DNA of 64,000 nt from Piliocolobus tephrosceles (lineage: Eukaryota; Chordata; Mammalia; Primates; Cercopithecidae), in assembly GCF_002776525.5 (NCBI RefSeq), contig NC_045441.1, forward strand, positions 110,407,161 through 110,471,160, given 5' to 3'. Each line of letters starts with the position of its first letter. Positions within the stretch are counted from its first letter, which is position 1. Under the pieces are notes generated by a model that was not told the origin of the DNA, did not search any database, and worked only from the letters and a program-made list of their open reading frames with translations. Positions 1 to 11,002 of this stretch are shown here, in pieces. Made by a program: the position numbers and the translations under genes.

Positions 1-204
1 GCCTGGAAAAAGGGACACCTGAGTTGAACCCCAGTTTCTCACAAGCTCTTCCAGGCTTCATGGCACCACACTAACTAGTAACCACCCTACGTACTATAGG
101 GTTAAAAAATAGGTTAATAATAGAGGAAATTGGTGGAGGGTGGCACATGAGAACCCTCTCTACTTTCTACTCAATTTTTCTATAAAGCTAAAACTGCTCT
201 AAAA

Positions 205-503
205 AATAGTATTTTTTTGAAACAGAATTTTGCTTTTGTTGCCCAAGCTGGAGCACAATGGTGCAAACTCGGCTCACTACAACCTCTGCCTCCCAAGTTC
301 AAGCAATTATCCTGACTCAGCCACCTGAGTAGCTGGGATTACAGGCATCTGCCACCACGCCTGGCTAATTTTTTGTATTTTTAGTAGAGACAGGATTTCA
401 CCATGTTGGCCAGGCCAGTCTTGAACTCCTGACCTCAGGTGACCTACCCATTTTGTCCTTGCAAAGTTCTGGGATTACAGGCATGAGCCACCATGACTGG
501 CAA
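205..503 (-). mobile_element. Alu (older subfamily)
   Basis: It begins with a T-rich stretch and TTGCCCAAGCTGGAGCACAATGG and ends at CCACCATGACTGG. This is a complete dimeric Alu in antisense with many changes from the consensus. Confidence 0.9.
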
Positions 504-839
504 AATAGTCTTGCATTAAAAAAAAAGAAAAGAAGATCCATCACTGTAAAGTATAGTAAAGTACTACAGGGTCCATAGAAACATATACTCAATCAACAAC
601 AGAAGTAGGTAATGTATAAAAAGTGTCCTCCCCACTGGCTCCAGTTTCATCTACGGAAAAAGAAAATAGAGATAGAAAAAATGTATTCACCTAAAATCAG
701 AAAATGGATATTTCTGTATAACACAAAAAAGACAAAAGCAAGACATTATTTCTATGTCTATATAATATTCATTAATCTAAACTCCATGATATAAAGATGC
801 ATCTATATTTAACAAGGAAAATTTGGAGTCAATCTAAAT
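504..839. other. Intronic sequence without recognised elements
   Basis: AT-rich sequence with A-runs. I see no gene and no repeat family I can name. Confidence 0.5.
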
Positions 840-1800
840 ACTTTCATTCAGCAAATACTTATTGAGCCAGGTACAACAGAGCAGTGAACAGAATAAAATT
901 CCTGCTCTCATGGAGCTTACATCCTAGTGGGAAAAGTAAAACAAACAATAAACACATAAAAATACATAGTATAGTCAGCCCTCTGTATTCATGGGCTGGG
1001 GATTCACACTCACAGATTCAACTGAGGATCGAAAATATTTGGGGACGGGGAGAGAAGAATGGTTGCAATCTGTACTAAACATGTACAGACTTCTTGTAAT
1101 TATTCCCTGAACAATACAGTATTAACAACATTTTACATAGCACTTACATTGACTTAAATATTATAGAGAAAATTTAAAGTATATGGGAGGATATGTGTAG
1201 GTTACATGCAAATACTATGCCATTTTATATCAGGGCATCTGTGGATTCCAGTGTTCCAGGGGGTCCTGAAACCAATCCCCACTGATGCTGAGGGATGACT
1301 ACATATCAGATAGTGATAAATGTATTGGAGCTAAATAAAGCAAGAAAGGATGGAGATTGCATATGGTATAGGCAGGAGTGCCCATTTTAAATAGATGGTC
1401 AAAGAAAGCCTCACTAAGATGACACTTCAGCAAACATTTAAAACGGTGAGGGAAGGAGGTACAGGTCCATTTAGGAGAGCTTTCCAGACAGAGAAAACAA
1501 ACACAAAAGCTCCAGGGGGGGAACAGGCAAGGGGGTCAGTAGGGCTGTAGAAGAATAGGAATGATGCTAAGAAGTGATTCAGAAACATAAGGGAGGTAGA
1601 TTATGCAGCCTTGAGGCCACAGAAAGGCCTTGGCTTTTTACTCCCAGCAAGATGGTGGCCACTGAAGACTGTGAGTTGAAGGGCGACATGATCCCACTCT
1701 TGTTTTAACAGGAAAACTCGATGGCTATGGAAAACAGAAACTGGAGTGGGGCAGCTACACAAGTGGGAGGACTGGTTAGGAAGGTATTAAAATAATTCAG
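840..1800 (-). repeat. L2 LINE fragment, interrupted by MER2
   Basis: It starts with a decayed copy of the L2 3'-end phrase in antisense (ATTCAGCAAATACTTATTGAG) and then CTCATGGAGCTTACATCCTAG. It resumes at about 1303 after the MER2 insertion with L2-like text, and probably again after the MLT1 (2336-2620). Confidence 0.65.
972..1302. mobile_element. MER2 (Tigger-type nonautonomous DNA transposon)
   Basis: Its left end, AGTCAGCCCTCTGTATTC, and right end, CTGAGGGATGACTA, are inverted versions of one another, as in MER2. The interior has the MER2 phrases GTACAGACTTCTTGTAATTA and GCAAATACTATGCCATTTTA. It sits inside an L2. Confidence 0.8.
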
Positions 1801-1810
1801 ACAAGAGGGT

Positions 1811-2335
1811 TGCAGTGGGCAGAATAATGGCCCCCAAAGGTGTCCACATCCTAATCCCAGGGACTGGTGAATATGTTCCCTTACATGGCAAAAGGGATGT
1901 TGCCGACGTGATTAAATTAAAGATCTCGAGATGGGAAGACTATCCCAGATATGAGTTGGTCAAATGTAACAGCAAAGGTCATCGTGAGAGGGAGACAGGA
2001 GCCTGGGAGTCAGAGAAAGAGGCATGATGAGGGAAGCAGAAAGGAGAGAGAGAGACAGGGACAGACAGACTCTGCGGGAGGGATAGACACTAGAACATGC
2101 TACCCTGCTGGCCTTGAAGAGGGAGGAAGGGACCATAAGCCAAGGAATGCAGCCAGCTTCTAGAAGCTGGAAAAGACAAGGGAAAGGATTCTCCCATGGA
2201 ACCTCCAGAAGAAATGCAGCCCTGAGGACTCATTTTAGACTTGTACCTCCAGAATTGCAAGATAATAAATCTGTGTTCTTTCCAAGCCAGGACGTTTGCG
2301 ATAATTTGTTGTATCAGCAATAGGAAACTAATACA
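1811..2335 (+). mobile_element. MLT1 LTR (ERVL-MaLR), solo
   Basis: It opens with GTGGGCAGAATAATGGCCCC and closes with GCAATAGGAAACTAATACA, the MLT1 ends, with GCTGGAAAAGACAAGGGAAA between them. No internal retroviral sequence follows, so it is a solo LTR. Confidence 0.88.
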
Positions 2336-3239
2336 GGTTGGGGTCAGTGGAGACCGGGTGAAGCAGTAGGATTTAAGGTATATCCTATCCGTAAAGACAA
2401 CAAAAAGGACGAACAGGAGGACACGGTGAATTTAAAGTGAGGGCAGTCAGCAAGGCTGGATGGTTTTTCTCCAGCCTTGTGCAAGCCTATTGGTGTGGGC
2501 GTGAGGTAGGCAGAGAGTTTAATTTCACCAGCACCAGGGTTTTGCCAAATGAGGACCAAGGGAATTGGGGGCATTTGCAAAGGAGGAACTGCAGCAATAG
2601 TTCATGGGGTCTAAGATGGGTAAGGAGATGTCCAAAAACTGAGGTTTCAGTAAATAAATGATACACAGTGATTGAAAATCTCAAAGTTGAAGAATAGCTA
2701 GGGATATATTCACTCACAAATATATTAAGAATGTAAACAGGCTGCACAAATTACTGTGTAGAGCATGTTCCCATTTTTGAGAGATCTGTATTATATGTGT
2801 TCATTAATGCAGAGAAAAATGGTTACTTCTGAGTGATGGGAAAATTTCCTCTTTTGCGTCTTTGAAGATATTCAATGAAGAACATTTATTACATTAAAAA
2901 TTAGGAAAAAAAGTATCTTAAATAGCACAACTATTAAAATATCTTGCAGATTATGTCATTTAAAATTGTACCTACCTAAATTACACATTTCAGGCTGCCC
3001 TAAATTCTAGCAGGCACTACCAGTGCTCATTAAGATGACACAGGTTTTTATAAGCAAATACATTTGACTGGGCTGTGCTTCTCTATGGAGGGTTTTCAAA
3101 ATTAAAACATTACCAAAGGATATCCACAGCAAAGGTTGTGGTTCAGCCAGTACACATCAAGATGGTATAATGAATGTGATCTGTCCTGGTATTTTAAGCA
3201 TCCTTTCTGACTTACTGCTGCCTGTGTAGTTTCTGTTAA
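2336..3239. other. Mostly unassigned intronic sequence
   Basis: The first 300 bases look like the remainder of the L2 split by the MLT1. The rest is AT-rich unique sequence without a recognised feature. Confidence 0.4.
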
Positions 3240-3532
3240 TTTTTTTTTTGAGACGGAGTGTCGCTTTGTCACCCAGGCTGTAGTGCGGTGGCGCGATCTC
3301 GGCTCACTGCAAGCTCCGTCTCCCAGGTTCATGCCATTCTCCTGACTCAGCCTTCCAAGTAGCTGGGACTACAGGCACCTGCCACCACGCCCGGCTAATT
3401 CTTTGTATTTTTAGTAGAGACGGCGTTTCACCGTGTTGGCCAGGATGGTCTCGATCTCCTGACCTCGTGATTCACCCGCCTCGGCCTCCCAAAGTGCTGG
3501 GATTACAGGTGTGAGCTACCGTGCCCGGCCCT
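3240..3532 (-). mobile_element. AluY-like element
   Basis: T-run, then GAGACGGAGTGTCGCTTTGT, then GCAAGCTCCGTCTCC, and an end at GTGCCCGGCC. It is full-length, antisense and little diverged. Confidence 0.92.
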
Positions 3533-4253
3533 GTTAAATATTTTGAATACCATCCCTACTAATAGCTAATGGAAAAACAGCTGATGACAGAATATAGAAG
3601 AAGAATAAGGTTTTGATTCTTCAACCATGTGAAATACTATATAGTCAAGAAGGTTATAATTTATTATACTAGAAACACTAAAAATAGTTAAAATGCTTAA
3701 TAAGACATGAGAAATACAAAACTGCTGTATAACTTGTTTACAATTATGGTGTTAGGTTTATGGGTAAATCTTAAAGTCAGTAATTTAACAATCAAATGAT
3801 ATATGTTTCCATTAAGAAAAGGAAGTACAACTTTCTGGTACATAAAGAATTAGAACTCTGTTATTAGTGAGAAAAAATAACCCATGGAAAGAGACTAATC
3901 CCACATAGACCCAGAGTCATTGTTCATGTACCAAAAGAAAAATAAAAAAAAAGAAATATACTTTAAAATATCATATAATGCTATTTACACAGTTAAGAAA
4001 AGGATTAATGAAGAAACATTTGAATTGCCTGTAAATCAAATTGTTATATTTTACAAAACTGTTATAAACTCAATTCTCATAGTTATAATTACTAACAAAA
4101 ATGTTAAAAGTTGTTCCATGATTATTACTATCTAACCATCTTCATTCCTTAGTTAAATGTATCAAGATCTAAAAACTGGCTTCTTAAACATTGTGACTTT
4201 TTTCCTTAAGCTAATATTTATATAATTTAATGTCAACTTGTGACTAAAATATA
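3533..4253. other. AT-rich intronic sequence, no feature recognised
   Basis: No Alu, L1, MIR or coding signal was recognised. Confidence 0.5.

Positions 4254-4312
<59 letters not shown>
4254..4312. repeat. Compound microsatellite (TG)n(TA)n
   Basis: An uninterrupted TG run of about 19 units passes directly into about 9 TA units. It is likely length-polymorphic and prone to alternative DNA structure. Confidence 0.95.
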
Positions 4313-4579
4313 CTCTCATGTTAAAGGGGCGGCTTAACTTGTTATGAAGAAAAAATGGTAGTGAATGTTTACCAGAAGTTACACTTGGTTAGTTACAATG
4401 TAAAGACAAATTGACTTAGAGACAATTTTGAGACTGTTAAGAGACACCACAGAAAGAGCAACAATGCCCTGCAAAAATCCACATTTAATTCACCAACAGG
4501 AAGAGGAGCTAAATAACAAAATTTTAGATTACAGGGTTACCAACATGCTTCTAACATTTTAAATCATTTCAGGGGCATC

Positions 4580-4602
4580 CAGAAAAAAAAAAAAAAAAAA
4601 AA
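4580..4602. repeat. Poly(A) run of about 22
   Basis: Homopolymeric A tract without a recognisable retroelement body in front of it. Confidence 0.9.
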
Positions 4603-4688
4603 AGAATGCACAAGCTGGTTTTCAAAGCAATGAAAAGTGCGACAATAAAGAGAGTTGGAAAGTCCAAAAGCAAAAATGCAGAAAACTG

Positions 4689-4976
4689 AGCCGGGCGTGG
4701 TAGCTCACACCTGTAATCCCAGCACTTTAAGAAGCCAAGACTGGCAGATCATTTGAGCCCAGGAGTTCAAGACCAGCCTGGGCAACATGGTGAAACCCTG
4801 TCTCTAATAAAAATACAAAAATTATTAGCTGGGTGTGGAAGTGCACACTTGTAATTCCAGCTACCTGGGAGGCTGAGGCAGGAGAATTGCTTGAACCAGG
4901 AGACAGATGTTGCAGTGAGCTAAGATCACGCCACGGCACTCCAGCCTGGGCAACAGAGCAAGACTCCAAAGAAAAA
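4689..4976 (+). mobile_element. Alu (S/J type)
   Basis: It starts GAGCCGGGCGTGGTAGCTCA and ends with CCTGGGCAACAGAGCAAGAC followed by a degraded A-rich tail. Confidence 0.92.
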
Positions 4977-5199
4977 GAATGTTCTAAACTGAAGTAAGTT
5001 GATTAGAGAAAATAACTAGCCAGATTATTTCAGGGCTATAGAAAAATATTATTTACTGTCAACTACCAGTACTTAAACTTCTAAGAACTACAAAGTATAT
5101 TCATAAATTCATAACATAATTTGTGTTATAAGCAGTCATCATACATTCTGACAAAGAGCGTTATAAGCCAAAATTATTTGCACTGATATAACTGTTTTC

Positions 5200-5469
5200 C
5201 ATGCTTTTGTCACCAGGCCGGAGTGCAGTGGAGCAATCTTGGCTCACTGCAATCTCTGCCTCCCAGGTTCAAGTGATTCTCCTGCCTCAGCCTCCTGAGT
5301 AGCTGGGACTACAAGCGTGTGCCACCACGCCCATCTAATTTTTGTATTTTTAGCAGAGACAGGGTTTCACCATGTTAGCCAGGATGGTCTAGATCTCTTG
5401 ATTTCGTGATCCACCCTCCTCGGCCTCCCAAAGTGCCGGGACTACAGGCATAAGCCACCACGCCCAACC
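5200..5469 (-). mobile_element. Alu, missing its T-run and adjacent end
   Basis: It is recognisable from CACCAGGCCGGAGTGCAGTGG to ACCACGCCCAACCTG. The poly(T) and the first bases of the antisense element are absent. Confidence 0.88.
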
Positions 5470-6624
5470 TGCCTAACCATATTTGAATACTTGTTCAGTC
5501 AAGAAAACATGTACATAAAATGATTAAATAAGGAACAATAGCAAATGTTATGATATCAAACTGGCAAATGGTCTGAAGGTCACACAGCCCATCTGCTTCC
5601 TGAGATGATCTGCTGAAGATCCAGTTCATGGCAGACCACCCTGCTGTGGTGCCCATTCCTCTCTAAATCCCACTGTCTTGCCCACGCCTCACCACCCCAC
5701 CTGATCACTTCCACCCCAGCTACTTTGCCCAAGCATCCTGCCTCTCACTTATGTCAATGAATTTTAGGCAAAAGCACCCATTTACACCCAACCATTTCAG
5801 TTTTAGGTTGATATTATGGAACACATGACCACACTACCCAATACCTCCAATTTGAGGAGGCAGAGAAGAAAAACTTTAGAGCCCAGTATCAGGAAAAGTT
5901 TCCCTTCCCTGAGCAAGTAATTGCTACAGCTTTTATTCTACCTTATAAACAACAACAAATCATGGGTAACTCAAGCTGCTCCTATTTTATTTTCTCTTTT
6001 AGTTGATTCAGGAAACTTAGGGCTCTAATCATTTGCTCCAACCCAAGAGCTCAGCTTCTGGTTTACGTACTGGGACTCAAGCAAGATTTCATTAGAAGAA
6101 GAGGTCTTATTATTAAAAGGTTTGTAAACCACTGTTCTAGTCCCTAATTTTTATAGACTTGCATTTTCCCATTTTGCTGTTTTTCATCCTGTAAACCACT
6201 TCAATTCCTATGTGAAACCATTAGAGGTGTAAGTGAATAATTACATCAACTGTAATAGCAATCAGTTGATTGCATACAATTCTTAATGTCTTAATAATTC
6301 ATGTTTTATTTTAATCCAACAATTCAAGAAAGCTCCTTTAGTGCTATTTCCACAGGCTTCTTTAAGAAAGTTTCCAGGCTGAGTCACTTTGCGGCACTTG
6401 CTGATGGCTTTTGAAAAAGCTGTCCTGAGAAGAGCCACTGCCTCTTTTTCTCATCAAGTAGACGGGCAAAAGAAAAAGACTAGACCAATTTGGTGGCCAT
6501 GTTGCTTACTGAGCAGAAAGCCTTTCCAGCCCTGACACCTAATCAGCATCAGCAATTTCACCACACACCCTGATGTGATGTTACGCAAATACACCAGCTT
6601 TATGAGTGACCATCCTTCGGATCA
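5470..6624. other. Intronic sequence, nothing recognised
   Basis: Mixed-composition sequence with no coding signal and no confident repeat assignment. Confidence 0.5.
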
Positions 6625-6803
6625 GCAGTTCTCAGACTTCAGCATGCATCAGAATCACCCAGAGGACTTGTGGAAACATGGAATGGAACACTTTGCTTTA
6701 TCCCCAGAGTTTCTGAGTTAGTTGATCTAGAGTAGGGGTTCTAAGAATTTGCATTTTTAATGAGATGAAGCTGATGGTGCAGGTCTGGAAACCACACTTG
6801 GAG
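6625..6803 (+). mobile_element. MER20 (hAT-Charlie)
   Basis: CAGTTCTCAGACTTCAGCATGC, GCATCAGAATCACCCAGAGG and a final ACCACACTTGGAGAAC match the MER20 layout, including its inverted ends. Confidence 0.8.
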
Positions 6804-6839
6804 AACAAAAGCCTCAGATCATTCAATTTTCCTGCTTGA

Positions 6840-7210
6840 TAATCTTCAGGGACTCTGCACTGCCTATCAGGTTAAGCATATAAATGCTTCAGCTTGGCAT
6901 TCAAAACCTCCTGGATAGAGCCCGTTGGAACTCCTACTCCATCAGTCCATACCCCTGTGCCTTCATCCATTACCTCCCCACTCTGCCCAGAGCACACACA
7001 GATCCTGTGCTCTGGCTCTTTCTGATCAGAACACACTTCTCACTGCTCTACTCATTAAGGTACTCATTCTTCAAAAGACTGCAAGAATGCCACCTCTTCC
7101 CAGAAGCCATCCATAATTCATCTTCATTAGAACTCTTTTCTCTGGGCTTTACTAAAACACTTACACAAACCAGTTCTGCATTATAATTAGTAGCTATTAC
7201 CTAGCTCTCT
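6840..7210 (+). repeat. L2 LINE fragment
   Basis: The text has the L2 3' region character (AAACCTCCTGGATAGAGCCC, CCTCTTCCCAGAAGCCATCC). The 100-codon open frame across it is incidental. Confidence 0.55.
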
Positions 7211-7245
7211 TCCACGAGATTATATAGAAGAGTAGTTAAGAAGAT

Positions 7246-7545
7246 GCGCTGGGTGCGGTGGCTCAAGCCTGTAATCCCAGCACTTTGGGAGGCCGAGACG
7301 GGCGGATCACGAGGTCAGGAGATTGAGACCATCCTGGCTAACACGGTGAAACCCCGTCTCTACTAAAAACTACAAAAAACTAGCCGGGCGAGGTGGCGGC
7401 GCCTGTAGTCCCAGCTACCCGGGAGGCTGAGGCAGGAGAATGGCGTGAACCCGGGAGGCGGAGCTTGCAGTGAGCTGAGATCTGGCCACTGCACTCCAGC
7501 CTGGGTGACAGAGTGAGACTCTGTCTCAAAAAAAAAAAAAAAAAG
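7246..7545 (+). mobile_element. AluY with Old World monkey AluYR-type variants
   Basis: This is a full-length, young Alu ending in A16. Its right half has CTAGCCGGGCGAGGTGGC where human AluY has TTAGCCGGGCGTGGTGGC. It also has GCTGAGATCTGGCCACTGC where human AluY has GCCGAGATCGCGCCACTGC. I recall both as diagnostic of the cercopithecoid AluYR families, with CpG decay turning CCGG to CTGG. The flanks at both sides carry AAGAAGATGC, which reads as a target-site duplication. Confidence 0.9.
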
Positions 7546-7549
7546 AAGA

Positions 7550-7725
7550 TGCATTTGTAGTTAGAAATACCTGGGTCCAAACTTTGGCTTGTCACTTAAC
7601 TGTGTGACACAGAACACTTTCCTTAACCATGAGCCTTAAAGCGAAATAACAACAGTACCTACTTCCAGGGATACTCACGAAGGTTAAATGACATAATCCA
7701 CATAAAATACTAAATAGCATGCCTA
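7550..7725 (+). repeat. MIR SINE
   Basis: CACTTAACTGTGTGACACAG and the following cell-count-like phrases, ending AGGTTAAATGACATAATCC, match a decayed MIR in sense. Confidence 0.65.
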
Positions 7726-7867
7726 GCAGTCAGGGCTCAGAAAACAAGGGCAACTATTTCCTGGAGGTTTTAGAACATCCTCCAATTCTTCAACATTTCT
7801 CCCGTGTCAGGTTTATGTCTCTTCACCTTGAATCTGAGTTCTGCGACTGTTTGATTAATAGAATATA

Positions 7868-8020
7868 CAATAGCCTCCCCTTATCTATGGGGAATATCTG
7901 CCAAGACTCTAAGCACATGCCTCAAACCACAGATGGGACCTATATACATGGTTTGGTTCAAGGCTGCAGTGTGCTATGGTCGTGCCATTGTACTCCAGCC
8001 TGGTTGACAGAGATCACTTC
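7868..8020. mobile_element. Tigger-like end joined to an Alu right-monomer fragment
   Basis: CCTCCCCTTATCTATGGGG and CTCAAACCACAGATGGGACC look like a Tigger-family end. GCTATGGTCGTGCCATTGTA and CTCCAGCCTGGTTGACAGAG are Alu monomer text. A degraded CAAAA-rich tail follows. Confidence 0.55.
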
Positions 8021-8797
8021 TTAAAGCAAAACAAAACAAACCAAACAAACAAACCACCTCTACAGTCATTGGTACAAAATAGTCATACTGCTTTGTAATT
8101 TCAAGTAACTAAAGAATGACAGGTAAATAGGAGAGACTAATAGTCACTTTGAAAAGCAAGAAATTCATGAGGCCACCATCTGCATATAAGGAGAGATCAA
8201 AAAGAGACATGGCAAAGCAGCTGCACAAAATAAAACAACTTTGAGGGAGTTGCACAAAATCCAGGGAAACTAAGTAGGTGGGGACCAAACAAGAGAAACA
8301 TGGTTATTTTTATTTTATTAGATATATTATAAATATTAATATTTTGCAAATATTTTGTATTCTTACCTTGGCCCTATTATTACACACCTCTCCACAGTGG
8401 GTCTGAGAAAAATACCACATCAATCATGGTACATAATCTTAACAGCCCAGTACTTTTCCATTGTCACACTTATCACAAATGGAACTTATTATGGTTAGTG
8501 TTCTTTACTAGACAATAAATTTTAGAAGTATCGGGACTATTTAGCATACACTCTCTTCCCAGTGCAACACCTGATATGACAAATATACACTGAGAAAATA
8601 TCTACTAGGTGAATGTTGAACAGCTAAGCACTAAAAAGGCCATTGGAAGAACTAGAACAAATGCCTGATTTAATTGAGCATGAATTCACATGGAGTACAG
8701 ACACAATGTCCTTAAAAAACAAAGTTTCTACTTTAACACAGAAATTGCATTAGGAACAACTATTTGCTGACACCAGTTAGAAAATAATGCACTCTAC

Positions 8798-8946
8798 AGC
8801 TTGGCATGGTGGTACACACCTGTAGTCCCAGTTACTTGGGAGGCTGAGGTAAGTGGAGCTCTTGAGCCCAGGAGTTTGAGTCCAGGTTGAGCAACATAGC
8901 AAGACCCTGTCTCTATTTAAGAAGAAAAGAAAATAAAACAGAGAAA
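8798..8946 (+). mobile_element. Alu left monomer (FLAM-like)
   Basis: A single Alu arm, GCTTGGCATGGTGGTACACA to CAAGACCCTGTCTCTATTTA, is followed directly by an A/G-rich tail with no second arm. Confidence 0.8.
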
Positions 8947-10629
8947 GAAAAGAAAACGAAGAGAGGAAATAAAGGAAAATAATGCACTCATGCTGGAGGA
9001 GATAATTTTATTTCCAATCTCTCCTGTCTATTCAAGTCCTGTTAATACCCCTCCCCCCCCACACACAACAAATTACCTACATTTAGAGCCATCACCCAGA
9101 ATTCAGAGCTTCATGGAACCATACTTTAATTAACGTCAATTGTAATTGCTTCCTCAGATTTCTTCTTTCCCTTTTACTGTCAATCTATTTCCAAAAGTGG
9201 TTAACATAATCTCCCTTAAACATTGTTTTTATCACATCTGTTTCCTACCTCAGAGCCTACAGTGAATCTCAATTGTCAACTGTCTGAAATCTAAACTTAT
9301 TAAGAGTTTAACATATTCACAATATCTACTAAGAGTTTCTAAAGCTCTTCCATTAGTTGTCCTACCTACAGTCCACCAAACCAAACTCACAACTTGTTAC
9401 TATTCCGATACAGGCACAAAAACACATGGAACCTCTGATGGAGCCAAGCAGACAAGATGGAAGGTTGCTTCTCAGTTACACCAGTCAAGTCTCATTATTT
9501 TGTCAAGAAACTCCAGAAGGAAGCCCAATACACTTTTGAGACTTTTTATGAAAAACGTATTCCCAGGCACTCACGGAAAGAGACTCAGCAATAGAAAATC
9601 ATCAACTCGTAAGTTAACTTGTAGGGATTACTTAAAAGTTTGTCTTAAATAATCTAATCTAAAACTAGATTCTGTTGATTCAGACTTCATGAAAGGAAAC
9701 CTGAACTTTCTAACAAGGCCAATGACACATCTGCATTTTAATATATCAATTACTTAAAATACTGAACTCTTCCTAGGTAGTGCCTCTATCATGACCCTGG
9801 CTTACATAATCTACCCTCACAAATTCACTTCAACTTTTATTGATTGGAAAAAATAAAGAATTTTATAATATCAAGGAAATCCATACAACAGCCTTTCATG
9901 GAAACCAGACCAAATTTCTATTTAAGGACTCAATTTACTACCTGCTGATGTTTTGAAGATACGAAACCAAAAAAAAAAAAAAAAAAGATCAAATATGAAA
10001 AACTAAAAGATGTACAAATTTAAAAACAAAATGCAACTACAAGAGACAGACTTAATGACTAAAATATGCAAAGATGGTCAGGGTGAAAAGAGCAGTTCCT
10101 TAGTAATTGTGTCCTCGTGTATTTCAGAAATCTCCATCACTTCCCTAAACTCAGGTCAGGTCATGTAGCATTCTCACATGCACCAGCATGTTCCCTGTCA
10201 TCCAGAGGATGACAGAATCATGTCCCAATTACAGAAAAGTATAAGCTTTTAGTATGATAATTAATAAGGACACAATAAAAAACAATGATGTTCTTCTACA
10301 TTATCATTCTTGCCATTCAAAAGGATCTTAGAAATCTTCTAGGCTTTACTTCTGTTTATAATTACCTGTGCTCAATCACAAGGGAAGAGCAAATGAATGA
10401 TTAAACATACAAGACTAACAATTTCTTTGTAGCTTCAATTTCTGTGCAGCTTTTGAAATTTACAATTGATTACAGGTGTGTAGAAATGGTCTGAGACTTC
10501 ATAGCAATTAAAGTAAAGAATCCATAAATGACAACTCTCAGCTCTAAGAGAATGCTTAGTTTCATTAATGTTGCCTTTGGGGGAGAGACATGGTGAGAGC
10601 TAAGGTTAGGAGTCAGACAGAAAATGGCA
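8947..10629. other. Intronic sequence, mostly unique
   Basis: It contains an A/G-rich tail (8925-8985), a short C-run followed by CA (9052-9068) and a poly(A) run of about 19 (9969-9987). The text at 9240-9330 is possibly L2. No gene was recognised. Confidence 0.5.
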
Positions 10630-10745
10630 AATATCCTATTAGCTTTACTTTCTCTGTTCCTAAAGTAGGGGTACTACCACTGATCTCAAGAGATTTCATA
10701 GGGATAAGAAATAATGCCTATGAAGTGCCTGACATATAACCAAAA
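10630..10745 (+). repeat. MIR fragment
   Basis: Decayed MIR text: TTTCATAGGGATAAGAAATAA then TGAAGTGCCTGACATATAAC. Confidence 0.5.
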
Positions 10746-10951
10746 CCCAACAATATTAAGCCCCATTCCATCTCCCTCCCCTGCTAAAACTCTAGCTTGT
10801 TGTAAACAGCAGTTAACCTCAGGATTCCTGCAAAGCATGAGCCAAATGGAATTATCCTTTTCTTGATTTTGGCTTGTTTACTGCCTAACCCACCATCATG
10901 GGATGGATGAAGGTGGCTGTAGAAAAGACATTGTTTTAGTTCAAAATGATA

Positions 10952-11001
10952 AAACCACCCTCTTCTTTTTTTTTTTTTTTTAAACCACCCTCTTCTTTTT
11001 T
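10952..11001. repeat. Exact 20-bp repeat flanking a poly(T) run
   Basis: AAACCACCCTCTTCTTTTTT occurs at 10952-10971 and again at 10982-11001, with only T residues between the copies (T16 in total). It is either a 30-bp tandem duplication or a poly(A)-only retrotransposition bounded by a target-site duplication. Confidence 0.9.
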
Positions 11002-11002
11002 C

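Noticed and set aside
4254..4312. CRISPR-like periodicity
   Set aside because: Simple dinucleotide repeat in a vertebrate genome. No spacer and repeat organisation occurs anywhere in the window.
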